Shown one piece after another: positions 43,809 to 51,857 of a DNA stretch of 64,000 nucleotides (positions within the stretch are counted from its first letter, which is position 1; every line of letters starts with the position of its first letter). Position numbers and translations under genes: made by a program. Location: contig NZ_VJYI01000002.1 in NCBI RefSeq assembly GCF_008065375.1, positions 186,001-250,000 on the forward strand, read 5' to 3'. The DNA comes from Nonomuraea sp. SYSU D8015 (lineage in GTDB: Bacteria > Actinomycetota > Actinomycetes > Streptosporangiales > Streptosporangiaceae). Under the pieces are notes generated by a model. That model saw nothing but the letters and a program-made list of their open reading frames with translations. It was not told the origin of the DNA and did not search any database.

Positions 43809-45047
43809 TCATGCTGGTGGGGCGACCTTCGAGAGTGCGTTGATGATCATGTCTGACGCATCGCCTCGCCGGTCGGTGAGATTACCAAGGAGTTTGAGAG
43901 CGAAGCGCATCAGCCTCGGGTGAGGGAGCCCGTGCCTGGTGCCGAAGCTCATCACACCCGGCTTCCCAATTGCCTCGACGAACAACCTGCCGAGCGTGAA
44001 ATATCCGCCGTAGGCGTCCTTCAGTGTCTTGGGGTAGGTCCGCAGGATCCGCTCGCGCTGCGCGGGCGTGGTGCCCTTGAGCGCCTTCGCGATGACCTCC
44101 GCGGCGATCTCGCCGGTCTCCATGGCGTACGCGATGCCCTCGCCGTTGAAAGGGTTGATCGCCCCGCCCGAGTCGCCGACGAGCACCAGGCCGCGTGTGT
44201 AGTGCGGCTGCCTGTTGAAGGCCATCGGGAGCGCGGCGCCGCGGATGGGCGCCGTCATGTTGTCCTCGGTGAACTCCCAGTCGGCCGGCATGGCCCTGCA
44301 CCAGCGGCGCAGCAGGTCGCGGTAGTCGATGTTCTTGAACTGGTCGCTGGTGTTGAGCAGCCCGAGCCCCACGTTGGCGGTGCCGTCGCCGACGCCGAAG
44401 ATCCAGCCGTAGCCGGGCAGCAGCGTGTCGCCGTCCCACAGCTCCAGCCAGATCTCCAGGTAGTCGTCGTCGTGGCGCGGGCTCTCGAAATAGGTGCGGA
44501 CGGCCACGCCCATCGGCCGGTCCTCGCGCTTGTGCAGGCCCATGCCCACGGCCAGCCGGGTGCTGTTGCCGTCGGCGGCCACCACCAGGCGGCTGCGGAA
44601 GGTGCGACCGTCCTTGGTCGTCACGCCGACGATGTGACCGCTGCGGTCGTCGAGGACGGGACCGGTGACGGTGACGCCCTCCATCATCCGCACGCCGTTC
44701 TTGACCGCGTTGGCCGCGACGATCTCGTCGAAGTCCATGCGGGTGCGGACCAGCCCGTAGTCGGGGAAGCGCTCGAGCTGGGGCCAGTCGAGCTCGAATC
44801 GGTGGCCGCCGCCGACGACGCGCAGGCCTTTGTTCCTGATCCAGCCGGGGGCGTCGACGTCGACACCCATGTTGAGCAACTGCTTGACCGCACGCGGCGT
44901 CAGCCCGTCGCCGCAGACCTTCTCGCGGGGGAACCTGGTCTTCTCCAGGAGCAGCACGTCGAGACCGGCCTGAGCGAGGTAAAAGGCGGTTGCGGAACCG
45001 GCGGGACCGGCGCCGACGACGATGACGTCGGCGTCAACTGCGTTCAT
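43809..45047 (-). CDS. menJ: Geranylgeranyl-reductase-family flavoprotein, MenJ-like menaquinone reductase
   Basis: The 412-residue FAD enzyme belongs to the family that saturates isoprenoid double bonds. The FAD fold has VIVVGAGPAGSATAFYLAQ at the N-terminus, the CGDGLTPRAVK motif near residue 45, and the GDSGGAINPFNGEGIAYAM segment that closes the flavin site. In mycobacteria MenJ partly saturates the menaquinone tail. Its position directly upstream of nuoA-N, with a prenyl synthase at the other end, supports that role. ATG 45045-45047 is the start. A Rex-type palindrome lies 143 bases upstream. Confidence 0.85.
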   Translation of the reverse strand: MNAVDADVIVVGAGPAGSATAFYLAQAGLDVLLLEKTRFPREKVCGDGLTPRAVKQLLNMGVDVDAPGWIRNKGLRVVGGGHRFELDWPQLERFPDYGLVRTRMDFDEIVAANAVKNGVRMMEGVTVTGPVLDDRSGHIVGVTTKDGRTFRSRLVVAADGNSTRLAVGMGLHKREDRPMGVAVRTYFESPRHDDDYLEIWLELWDGDTLLPGYGWIFGVGDGTANVGLGLLNTSDQFKNIDYRDLLRRWCRAMPADWEFTEDNMTAPIRGAALPMAFNRQPHYTRGLVLVGDSGGAINPFNGEGIAYAMETGEIAAEVIAKALKGTTPAQRERILRTYPKTLKDAYGGYFTLGRLFVEAIGKPGVMSFGTRHGLPHPRLMRFALKLLGNLTDRRGDASDMIINALSKVAPPA

Positions 45048-45189
45048 CGTCGCGCCCGCTTCGCCACTCGTTGGCTCCTGCGTCGCTCTCTCGCGGCGAG
45101 CTCCTGCGCTTGGGTGTGGCTGTTGGCACGGTCACTGGACTGTCCTGTCCTACACACGCGAAGGCCTCGGGGTGTGGCGCCTTCGTTCC

Positions 45190-45209
45190 TTTGTGAACCC
45201 CTTCACAAA
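45190..45209. promoter_or_regulatory. Rex-type operator upstream of menJ-nuo
   Basis: TTTGTGAA (45190-45197) and TTCACAAA (45202-45209) are perfect 8-base arms around CCCC. The pattern TTGTGAA-N4-TTCACAA matches the binding site known for Rex, the NADH/NAD+-sensing repressor of Gram-positive bacteria, including Streptomyces. In Streptomyces Rex controls respiratory genes, nuo among them. It lies upstream of menJ, the first gene of the predicted menJ-nuoA-N unit. The rex gene is not in this window. Confidence 0.8.
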
Positions 45210-45328
45210 CTTGTCGGCCCGCAGTCTACTGCTTTTCCGTCACATAGTGGCAGTCGGGGGTGCGCTTTGGACACGACGAAGCCCTCCGTCGGAGGACGAA
45301 GGACTGTCACGCGCGCACCCGGCGCCGA

Positions 45329-45538
45329 TCAGACGTCGAACTCGGAGTTGCGCACTCCGCCGATGAAGGCGCGCCATTCCGCCTTCGTGAAGGTGAGGAC
45401 GGGTCCGGTGGGATTCTTGGAGTCGCGGACGAGCACCTCACCGCCGGCGCTCACGGCGAACTCCACACACTCGCCGGCTCCACCGCTGAGCGAGCTTTTG
45501 CGCCATTCGCCGGGCGCCACAGCGGGAGCGTTACTCAT
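45329..45538 (-). CDS. DUF397 protein
   Basis: The 69-residue protein matches DUF397: the WRKSSLSGGAGECVEFA start and the VRDSKNPTGPVLTFTKAEWR core are diagnostic. In actinomycetes these small proteins are encoded next to XRE-family DUF5753 regulators and act with them, probably as a regulatory partner in development or antibiotic control. The XRE gene lies 105 bases upstream on the same strand. ATG 45536-45538 is preferred over an in-frame upstream start without homology. Confidence 0.9.
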   Translation of the reverse strand: MSNAPAVAPGEWRKSSLSGGAGECVEFAVSAGGEVLVRDSKNPTGPVLTFTKAEWRAFIGGVRNSEFDV

Positions 45539-45643
45539 GGGAAGTCGATCCTCCTGAACCACCGGTGTCACATCAGTCCCATCATCAATGAGACCGGTCT
45601 CGCGCGCGCGCCGACACGCCACAATTGGATTACGATCTCCGAT

Positions 45644-46513
45644 TCACAGAGCCGCGAGCGAGGCGATGAAGTCCCGCGAGCGCTCTTCGCTCATGGCCGC
45701 CTCCGCGAGCAGGCCGAACACCAGAGAATACTGATAGGCCGTCTCTTCGTCCTCCGACAGCGTGAAAGACGGATAGTTCTCGTAGTAGACGATCTCGTCG
45801 GAGACCCGCCCCAGCACGGGCATCGAGGGGAAGCTCAGGAGGATGAAGTTGGTGACGTCGGTCGGATGCGACTGCTCCAGCCGGAGCACCTGGATGGTGA
45901 TGTTGGGCAGGTCGCTCAGCTTCACCAGGTGCTGCAGCTGATCGCGCATCATCTTGTCGTCGAGGTCGCCGAAGCGCCGGCGCAGCACGGCCTCGTCCAG
46001 CACCGCGGAGTAACGCAGCGGCGGCTCCTTCGTGAGCACCCTCTGACGCAGCATCCTGGCCCGAGTCCGGCGCTCGATCTTGCTGGGGGGCACCAGCTCG
46101 ATCGTGCGCATGCCGATCTGCATCGCGTAATCGCGCGTCTGCAGGAGTCCGGGGAGGGAAAAGGTGTTCCAGACCCGGACGTCACTCGCGCCGTCCTCCA
46201 GGCCGAAGAGCTCCAGGACGGGTTCGGGCACCAGGTCGGCGTAGGCGTCCCACCAGCCCTTGGCGTTTCCGTTGGCGGCCAGCGCGAGCAGGAGCTCGCC
46301 CCGTTCGCCGTCCACTTCGTAGTGCGCCAGGAGCTTCGCCACGTCCTTGGGGGAAGGTGCGACCTGCCCCGTCTCCAGCCGTGACACCTTTGACGTCGAC
46401 CAGCGTAACGACTGCGCGACCTGTACGCCGTTGAGCCCCGCATCCTCGCGTAGCCGCCGCAGCTCAGCAGCGAGCTTCCGGCGGCGGAGTGTCGGATTGA
46501 TTTCTCCGATCAC
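45644..46513 (-). CDS. XRE-family regulator with DUF5753 domain
   Basis: The 289-residue protein has an N-terminal helix-turn-helix (LAAELRRLREDAGLNGVQVA, then SLRWSTSKVSRLETGQV, about residues 10-65). The C-terminal DUF5753 domain has SLPGLLQTRDYAM and ITIQVLRLEQSHP as typical segments. Such proteins regulate the neighbouring DUF397 gene and developmental or antibiotic functions. GTG 46511-46513 is chosen because GGAGGGAG lies 5-7 bases upstream and homology starts here. Confidence 0.9.
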   Translation of the reverse strand: MIGEINPTLRRRKLAAELRRLREDAGLNGVQVAQSLRWSTSKVSRLETGQVAPSPKDVAKLLAHYEVDGERGELLLALAANGNAKGWWDAYADLVPEPVLELFGLEDGASDVRVWNTFSLPGLLQTRDYAMQIGMRTIELVPPSKIERRTRARMLRQRVLTKEPPLRYSAVLDEAVLRRRFGDLDDKMMRDQLQHLVKLSDLPNITIQVLRLEQSHPTDVTNFILLSFPSMPVLGRVSDEIVYYENYPSFTLSEDEETAYQYSLVFGLLAEAAMSEERSRDFIASLAAL

Positions 46514-46799
46514 TCGAGCTCCCTCCGAGAATTCAGTAGATATGCCCACAAATGTGGCGAGGCAATCGTCACGAGGAAGACCGGCTTGTGTCCCGTAAAG
46601 AGTCCCTGCCGTCATCCCAGCGGGAATTGCACGGGGCCTCCCACAGGCACACCCTCAGAGTAGCCCGACAAATCGGCCACGGGCAGGAAGAGGGGAGATG
46701 AAACAAGGATTTTCCCGCGCGAGCGGGCGGATGGTCGTGACCCATCCGCCCGGGACCGCGCAAGATCCCGTTCCAGGGACGGCAACCGGAGCCGCGGAC

Positions 46800-47546
46800 A
46801 TGACCGACGCTACACCCGGAGGCGGACAGCGCAAGGGCGTATGGGCCCGCCTGACGACTGCCGCCGACCGGTGGATCTGGCAGCGGCCCAACCAGTTGGC
46901 GCGTGAGCAGGGCTGGGAGATCGACAGGTCGAGGTGGGGCGGGCGGACGTACCGCGACCCGCGCTTCGACCAGCGGAAGAAGGAGCTCCTCGAGAACGAG
47001 CCCGAGAGGGGCCCATCGCAGAAGGACGTGGCCGGCCAGACGCCGTCCACGTTGTCCGGCTCGGAAGCCTACTACCGGAGGTCGGCGAAGATCCCCCGGG
47101 CGCACGACCTCGTCGCCGTCGCCGGCCTGCTCTGGCGGTGGCGGGCGGAGCTCGCCCTGGCCGGCGCCACGCCGCTGGTCGTCGTTCCGCTCCTGCTGTG
47201 GACAGGGCCGTGGGCGCCGCTGCTGGCCGTGGCGGCCGCCGCGGTCTGCCTCGGCCTGCCGATCGTACGGCGGGCCGCGACGCGGCTGGTGGTCCGGCAC
47301 CGCTTCCAGAGCCTGTGCCTGCGCACCTCGATGCGCACCCCTGAGGGACGCATGCCGCTCGTCGTCCACACCCAGTCCATCCCCGGTGGTGTGGCGATGC
47401 TCGTGTGGTGCAGGTCGGGCATGAGTCCCGAGCTGATCGAAGCCCACATTCCCGAGATCAAGGTCGCGTGCTTCGCCAAGGAGGTGACGATCTACCGGTC
47501 AGAGCGCTGGGCCCACCTGCTCACCGTTGAGCTCAAGCGGGCTTGA
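46800..47546 (+). CDS. Membrane protein of unknown function
   Basis: The 248-residue protein has a basic, soluble N-terminal half ([20 protein letters not shown]) and two hydrophobic helices near residues 118-160. A C-terminal soluble part follows with [20 protein letters not shown]. That last part recalls the segment before the motor domain of FtsK/TraB-type DNA translocases, but no ATPase follows. ATG 46800 has GGAG upstream; ATG 46698 and ATG 46731 are alternatives that add Gly/Pro-rich residues. It overlaps the convergent menG by 14 bases. The function is not recognised. Confidence 0.55.
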   Translation: MTDATPGGGQRKGVWARLTTAADRWIWQRPNQLAREQGWEIDRSRWGGRTYRDPRFDQRKKELLENEPERGPSQKDVAGQTPSTLSGSEAYYRRSAKIPRAHDLVAVAGLLWRWRAELALAGATPLVVVPLLLWTGPWAPLLAVAAAAVCLGLPIVRRAATRLVVRHRFQSLCLRTSMRTPEGRMPLVVHTQSIPGGVAMLVWCRSGMSPELIEAHIPEIKVACFAKEVTIYRSERWAHLLTVELKRA

Positions 47547-48249
47547 ACCCCCTGTGCATGGCGACGATCCCCATCGTGAGATTGCGCCAGGCCACCCGTT
47601 CCCAGCCGGCGTCCTGGATGGTCCGGGCCAGCGTCGGCTGGTCGGGCCAGTCTCTGATCGACTCGGCCAGGTATTCGTAGGAGTCGTCGTTGGACCCGAA
47701 GACCCTGGCCACCTTGGGCAGCAGCCGCATCAGATATTCGCGGTAGACCAGGTCGAACCCGCCGAACGTCACGTGCGAGAACTCCAGGATCACCAGCCGC
47801 CCGCCAGGCCTGGTCACCCGCAGCATCTCCCGCAGCGCCCGCGCGGTGTCGTGGACGTTGCGCAGCGCCACCGAGATCGTCACCGCGTCGAAGGCGTCGT
47901 CGGCGAACGGCAGTCGCAGCGCGTCGCCCGCGATGAACGGCACCCCCTCCCCACTCAGCGCATTGCCGCCGTGGCGGCGCACGCCGGTGCGGAGCATGCC
48001 GAGCGAGAAGTCGCAGGCGATGGCGCGGGCGCCGAGCCTGGTGAAGGCGTCGGTGGACGTGCCCGTGCCGGCTCCCAGGTCGAGGACGACCTCTCCGGGC
48101 CCGGCGTCCACGGCGGCGGCCACCGCCTTGCGCCAGAGCCTGACCTGCCCAAGGGAGATCACGTCGTTGACCAGGTCGTAGCGCCGGGCGGTGCGATCGA
48201 ACATCGCGGCGACCTCGTCCGGCTGCTTGTCCAACTGAGCGCGCGTCAT
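47533..48249 (-). CDS. menG: Demethylmenaquinone methyltransferase
   Basis: The 238-residue UbiE/MenG-type enzyme makes the last step of menaquinone synthesis, methylating demethylmenaquinone with S-adenosylmethionine. Motifs are the family entry [19 protein letters not shown], the SAM loop [15 protein letters not shown], and [23 protein letters not shown] 48247-48249 is the start. It lies on the same strand as menJ and nuo but is separated from them by three genes, so it is probably transcribed on its own. Confidence 0.93.
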   Translation of the reverse strand: MTRAQLDKQPDEVAAMFDRTARRYDLVNDVISLGQVRLWRKAVAAAVDAGPGEVVLDLGAGTGTSTDAFTRLGARAIACDFSLGMLRTGVRRHGGNALSGEGVPFIAGDALRLPFADDAFDAVTISVALRNVHDTARALREMLRVTRPGGRLVILEFSHVTFGGFDLVYREYLMRLLPKVARVFGSNDDSYEYLAESIRDWPDQPTLARTIQDAGWERVAWRNLTMGIVAMHRGFKPA

Positions 48250-48278
48250 GCCTGAAAGCTTATGGCCATCGGGGACAT

Positions 48279-48320
48279 TTGACGGAAAGTAGCAACAGGA
48301 CTACTGACCGTCTGCTACTT
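48279..48320 (+). promoter_or_regulatory. Promoter with embedded inverted repeat
   Basis: TTGACG (48279-48284) and TACTGA (48302-48307) are a -35/-10 pair 17 bases apart. AAGTAGCA (48287-48294) and TGCTACTT (48313-48320) form 8-base inverted arms 18 bases apart, one inside the spacer and one at the expected transcription start. A protein bound to both arms would cover the -10 box. The start codon of the next gene is at 48329, so the leader is short. Confidence 0.6.
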
Positions 48321-48328
48321 GTTGGTGA

Positions 48329-49567
48329 ATGCTTGCCCGTGTCGCCCTTGCGGCGATCATCGCATCGGCCCTCGTCGCGGAGGGGCGCCCCGCCGCAGCG
48401 GCTCCCGTCGCGCACACCCGCGTGGTGTCGGCCGACCCGATCGACAGCACCCCCCACGTGCTCGACGGCATCGTCAACGCCATCGCCGTCGTCGGCCGCA
48501 CCGTCGTGGTCGGCGGCGATTTCAGCGAGGTGTCCGACGCCGCGCGCACCACCGTCCTGCCGCGGGACAACCTGTTCGCCTTCGACCTGCCGACCGGCCG
48601 GATCCTGCCCGACTTCGCCCCCGTCGTGTCCGGCCCCGTCCACGCGCTGGCCTCCGGCGAGCGCGGCACCGTCTACGTCGGCGGCGACTTCCACGGCGTC
48701 AACGGCACGCGCTCCGCGGCGCTGGCCAGGCTCCGTCTCTCCGACGGCTCCGTGGTGCCCGGCTTCGCGCCGCGCGTCGTCGGCGGCTCGGTCAACGCGC
48801 TGGCCAGCCAGGGCGGAAAGCTCTATGTCGGCGGCGACTTCGTGGCCCCGCGCGAGGCGCTGGCCAGGCTCGACGCGACGACCGGCGCGGCCGATCCCGG
48901 CTTCGACATCACGCCGGGAGCCTCGCTGACCTCCGACGTCAAGGTCTATTCGCTGGCGGTCTCGGGCCGGCGGCTCGCCGTGGACGGCTCGTTCACCACG
49001 CTCGACGGCCACTCCAGGCCGCAGCTCGGGCTGATCGACATCGGCGGCCCCGTGGCCAGGGTCGCGCCGTGGCGGACCGCGGCGTACGCGCGCAAATGCG
49101 GCTCCGCGTTCCCGTCGTACGTGCGCGGCCTGGATTTCGCGCCCGACGGCAGCCATTTCGTCGTCGTCACCACGGGAGGCCCGTACCGCGGGATGTGCGA
49201 CACGGCCGCCAGGTTCGAGACGTACGCCAAGGGCTCCGACATCCGGCCCACCTGGGTCAACGCGACCGGAGGCGACTCGCTCTACGCGGTGGCGGTGACG
49301 CGGGCGGCGGTGTACGTCGGCGGCCATCAGCGCTGGCTGGACAACCCGCGGGGCCGCGACTCGGCCGGCCCGGGAGCGGTGTCACGACCGGGCATCGGCG
49401 CCATTCATCCGCGTACCGGAAAGGCGCTCAGTTGGAATCCGACGCGGGAACGCGGCATCGGGGTCAAGGCGTTTTCAGCGCATGAGAGTGGACTACTTGT
49501 CGGTAGTGACACAACGAGACTCGGACGGGAGTACCATGCCCGGATTGGCATGTTCCCTCTGCCCTAG
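48329..49567 (+). CDS. Secreted delta-60-repeat beta-propeller protein
   Basis: The 412-residue protein has a signal peptide (ARVALAAIIASALVAEGRPA) cleaved near an Ala run. At least four repeats carry the YVGGDF motif (VVVGGDFSEV, VYVGGDFHGVNG, LYVGGDFVAPRE, RLAVDGSFTTLDG), the pattern of delta-60/kelch-like blades. Such exported propellers usually bind surfaces or ligands. A good promoter with a dyad precedes it. The last bases overlap the convergent DUF4229 gene by 4. No enzymatic residues are recognised. Confidence 0.82.
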   Translation: MLARVALAAIIASALVAEGRPAAAAPVAHTRVVSADPIDSTPHVLDGIVNAIAVVGRTVVVGGDFSEVSDAARTTVLPRDNLFAFDLPTGRILPDFAPVVSGPVHALASGERGTVYVGGDFHGVNGTRSAALARLRLSDGSVVPGFAPRVVGGSVNALASQGGKLYVGGDFVAPREALARLDATTGAADPGFDITPGASLTSDVKVYSLAVSGRRLAVDGSFTTLDGHSRPQLGLIDIGGPVARVAPWRTAAYARKCGSAFPSYVRGLDFAPDGSHFVVVTTGGPYRGMCDTAARFETYAKGSDIRPTWVNATGGDSLYAVAVTRAAVYVGGHQRWLDNPRGRDSAGPGAVSRPGIGAIHPRTGKALSWNPTRERGIGVKAFSAHESGLLVGSDTTRLGREYHARIGMFPLP

Positions 49568-49794
49568 TCGTCTTGCGGCTTCGGCCGGTCGAGCTTGTCG
49601 CTGATGCGTGCGCTCACGGCGTCACGCTGCTTGGACAGCAGCACATAGCTGGCTATGCCGCTGACCAGGAAGGCTCCGCCGATCAGGATCAGCGGATGCG
49701 ACAGGCCAACCACCGGAAGGACCAGCCACAACACACCGAAGGCCACGATAAACAGGCCGATCCGCGACGCGGTGTAAACGAGAACAGGATGCAC
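49564..49794 (-). CDS. DUF4229 membrane protein
   Basis: The 76-residue protein has two helices (IGLFIVAFGVLWLVLPVVG and LILIGGAFLVSGIASYVLL) and a basic tail ending SDKLDRPKPQDD. This is the layout of DUF4229 proteins, small actinobacterial membrane proteins near respiratory genes, with unknown function. GTG 49792-49794 is the start. It is convergent with the propeller gene. Confidence 0.8.
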   Translation of the reverse strand: MHPVLVYTASRIGLFIVAFGVLWLVLPVVGLSHPLILIGGAFLVSGIASYVLLSKQRDAVSARISDKLDRPKPQDD

Positions 49795-49831
49795 GGGTTC
49801 GAGGTTACTCGGGCCCGGGCGGCGGTCGCTC

Positions 49832-50051
49832 TTCGCATCGGGCGCGAGCGCTGCTACTGTTCCCAGTTAGGGAGTTTCGTAAAGAAACACCCACGAGAGC
49901 CCCAAAGAGGCTCTATCATATAACAATCGGGCAGTCAGCTGATAACAACCCGTGATCTTTGCAGAAAACCACGGATAAATCAGGCTTCGCTCGACACACT
50001 GGTTACCTGTCCGCCCGCTGGCAGGAAGCGGGATGCGAGGGGGAGAGATTG
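49832..50051 (+). promoter_or_regulatory. bldC promoter region and structured leader
   Basis: TTCGCA (49832-49837) and TACTGT (49855-49860), 17 bases apart, are the best -35/-10 candidates. The following leader of about 185 bases has two inverted repeats: GTTTC-GTAAA-GAAAC (49874-49888) and AGAGCC-N7-GGCTCT (49896-49914). The rest is AT-richer than the surroundings with no ORF. The promoter call is moderate; the hairpins are exact in sequence. Confidence 0.45.
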
Positions 50052-50273
50052 GTGGAGAGTAGCAGCGAGCGTCTGCTGACCCCAGGAGAGGTTGCCGCCC
50101 TCTTCCGGGTAGACCCAAAGACGGTTACGCGCTGGGCTGCGGCAGGCCGCATCAGCAGTATCCGCACCCCCGGAGGGCACCGGCGGTTCCGCGAGTCGGA
50201 AGTGCACGCCCTTCTCCGAGGCGAGGACGTTCTAACGGCCGACAGGCCGGCAGGTGAGTCCCCGCGCGTCTGA
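50052..50273 (+). CDS. bldC: BldC-like developmental MerR-type DNA-binding protein
   Basis: The 73-residue protein is the single-domain MerR-like regulator BldC, which in Streptomyces keeps cells in vegetative growth by binding DNA repeats cooperatively. The recognition region is LLTPGEVAALFRVDPKTVTR and the following RTPGGHRRFRESEVHALL wing. GTG 50052 has GGGAGAG 4 bases upstream; TTG 50049 is possible. The tail after the wing (EDVLTADRPAGESPRV) is slightly longer than usual. It is preceded by a long leader. Confidence 0.88.
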   Translation: MESSSERLLTPGEVAALFRVDPKTVTRWAAAGRISSIRTPGGHRRFRESEVHALLRGEDVLTADRPAGESPRV

Positions 50274-50376
50274 CGTTCCGCGCAGACGGTGATCCTGCGA
50301 CCCGGCAGGGTCACCGCTGGCGGAACCCACTGTTCGCGTGCTTCCCGGCCACACTTCCGTAGGGCAAGCACGGGGC

Positions 50377-50405
50377 GGCGCCAACCGCCGACCGTGGCTG
50401 GCGCC
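50377..50405. terminator. Hairpin downstream of bldC
   Basis: GGCGCCA (50377-50383) and TGGCGCC (50399-50405) are perfect 7-base arms around 15 bases, with a further GCC/GGC pair inside. It lies about 100 bases past the bldC stop and before the convergent gene at 50453-50698. It may end bldC transcription. Confidence 0.45.
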
Positions 50406-50417
50406 TGTCCGATCGCC

Positions 50418-50470
50418 CGATCAGGGTCTTCCTCCTGCTCCACCCTGCTCGATCAGGCGTCTTCCTCCTG
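50418..50470. repeat. Direct repeat spanning a gene's 3' end
   Basis: CGATCAGG followed by TCTTCCTCCTG occurs at 50418-50437 and, with one extra base, at 50450-50470, 32 bases apart. The right copy contains the stop of the minus-strand 81-residue gene; the left copy lies just past it and encodes a near copy of its EQEED tail. It looks like a small tandem duplication. Confidence 0.6.
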
Positions 50471-50698
50471 TTCCGCCTTGAATGCCAGGAACTCGCGTTC
50501 CAGGTCGTCGTTCTCCTCTTCCCAGCGCCGGCGACGCAGCCGCGCCTCCTCCTCCGTGAGCGACTCGTCCAGCCACTGCTCGTAGCCGGGGTCGCCGGGC
50601 TGCAGCTCCACGTACGCGTCGCCGAATAGGCGCCCGTCTTCGCTGGTCAGGCTCTGCGGTACGCGCAAGGTCCCGTCCGCGAGCCGGATGACGTACAT
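50453..50698 (-). CDS. Small acidic protein paired with a metallopeptidase-like gene
   Basis: The 81-residue protein is very acidic and helical at its C-terminal half (DESLTEEEARLRRRRWEEEN, then LEREFLAFKAEQEEDA). Its N-terminus MYVIRLADGTLRVPQSL looks beta-structured. It starts 11 bases after the HExxH protein's stop and is surely co-transcribed with it. A charge partner of the Arg-rich metallopeptidase-like protein, such as a chaperone or immunity factor, is conceivable but unproven. No family is recognised. Confidence 0.7.
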   Translation of the reverse strand: MYVIRLADGTLRVPQSLTSEDGRLFGDAYVELQPGDPGYEQWLDESLTEEEARLRRRRWEEENDDLEREFLAFKAEQEEDA

Positions 50699-50709
50699 GA
50701 CCGAATCAC

Positions 50710-51720
50710 CTAGATTCCGTAGCGCCGGTTGAAGAACAGCATGACGTTGAGCGCCATTCGTGTGTCACCCCCGAGCATGTCGACGAGGGCAGGTCGCTGG
50801 CGGGAGGCGATGGCGGCGAAGGCGTCGGCGAAGAACTCCTTCCTGCCGAGCCCGCCGCCCTGGCGGTGGAAGCCCGAGGCCAAGATGGGCCTGGCCTTCT
50901 CGTAGAGGTGAACGAACTCTGGCGAGTCGGACACCCATTCTCCGTACGCCGAGTCGATGTCGTCGATGGCGTGGCCGACCTCGTGCATCATCACGTCAGG
51001 GGTGGGTGAGGGCCGGTCGCCCACGACGATCTTGCGGTCGCCATACGCGCCGGCGCAGATGTCCCACGTGGCGCGCCCGGAGGGCAGGGGGGCGCCGCGC
51101 AAGTAGCCCATGTCGTCGAGGTCGGGGACGCCGCCGGGGCCGACGTAGATGCCCTCCAGGCCGTTCGCGAGCTTCTCCTTGAGCCGGTCGGGCAGCCTGG
51201 CGAGGCTCTCCACGGCGCGTACGACGTCGGCCGGCGGCGGGCCCTGCCGGGCGTCCCACTGGCGGTGCAGGATCGACTCCAGCTTGCCGCAGTGGCGCAG
51301 GCCGTCGCCGAGTGACGGCACGTCGGGGCGGTTCGGCTGGGCGCGGGGAGGCCGGTCGTCGAGCTCGAAGTCGTACCAGGTGTAGCGGGGGCGCTCCATC
51401 ACGGCGGCAGGCAGCTGCTCGTGGCGTTCGCGGACCGCGAATCCGTCCCAGGTCTCCTTCGGACGGCCATCGTGGCGTTCGGGCCGCTCCTGCCGTTCAG
51501 CGCCCGGCCAGAGGCGTCGTTTGGCGCCGTTGAGCCCTTTGCCCTCGGCGCGAGCGCTCCGGGCCTCCTGGCGCCTCTCACGGGCGTTCGACCAGAACGA
51601 CCGCTCCGCGCCCTGCGGCGCCTCCGCGCGGCGCGCGAAAAGGTACGACCCGCGCCGCCACCAGCGGCCGCGTCGATGCCTCCCCTTGTCGCTGGACCCC
51701 CTGGAGTTGGAAAAGGCCAT
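50710..51720 (-). CDS. HExxH metallopeptidase-like protein with Arg-rich N-terminus
   Basis: The 336-residue protein has a basic, low-complexity N-terminus (first 100 residues rich in Arg, Ala and Gly). The C-terminal zincin domain has HEVGH at 246-250 and a third ligand candidate Glu295 in KEFFADAFA. The order HExxH then EFFADAF is like anthrax-lethal-factor-type (ATLF) peptidase domains found in toxins. There is no signal peptide. ATG 51718-51720 is chosen because GAGAGGTG lies just upstream. The next gene is a small acidic protein. A cytoplasmic or effector-type protease is inferred. Confidence 0.7.
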   Translation of the reverse strand: MAFSNSRGSSDKGRHRRGRWWRRGSYLFARRAEAPQGAERSFWSNARERRQEARSARAEGKGLNGAKRRLWPGAERQERPERHDGRPKETWDGFAVRERHEQLPAAVMERPRYTWYDFELDDRPPRAQPNRPDVPSLGDGLRHCGKLESILHRQWDARQGPPPADVVRAVESLARLPDRLKEKLANGLEGIYVGPGGVPDLDDMGYLRGAPLPSGRATWDICAGAYGDRKIVVGDRPSPTPDVMMHEVGHAIDDIDSAYGEWVSDSPEFVHLYEKARPILASGFHRQGGGLGRKEFFADAFAAIASRQRPALVDMLGGDTRMALNVMLFFNRRYGI

Positions 51721-51857
51721 CGCACCTCTCAAGGCCCCGTGGCGCCCCTTCGGCTCCGCCGCATCGGCTTCCACCGTACGACGCGGATCTTCCCCTAGTC
51801 ACCCGAAATGGGGCAACCGGAAGCACGATCACGTCGCAGATGGCTTACAGTTCGGGC

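Noticed and set aside
45190..45209. CRP/FNR-type site instead of Rex
   Set aside because: CRP sites are TGTGA-N6-TCACA. Here the half-site TTGTGAA with a 4-base centre and the respiratory target fit Rex better.
46800..47546. Assignment as an FtsK/TraB conjugation protein
   Set aside because: Only the C-terminal segment is reminiscent of that group; there is no Walker ATPase domain or conjugation neighbour.
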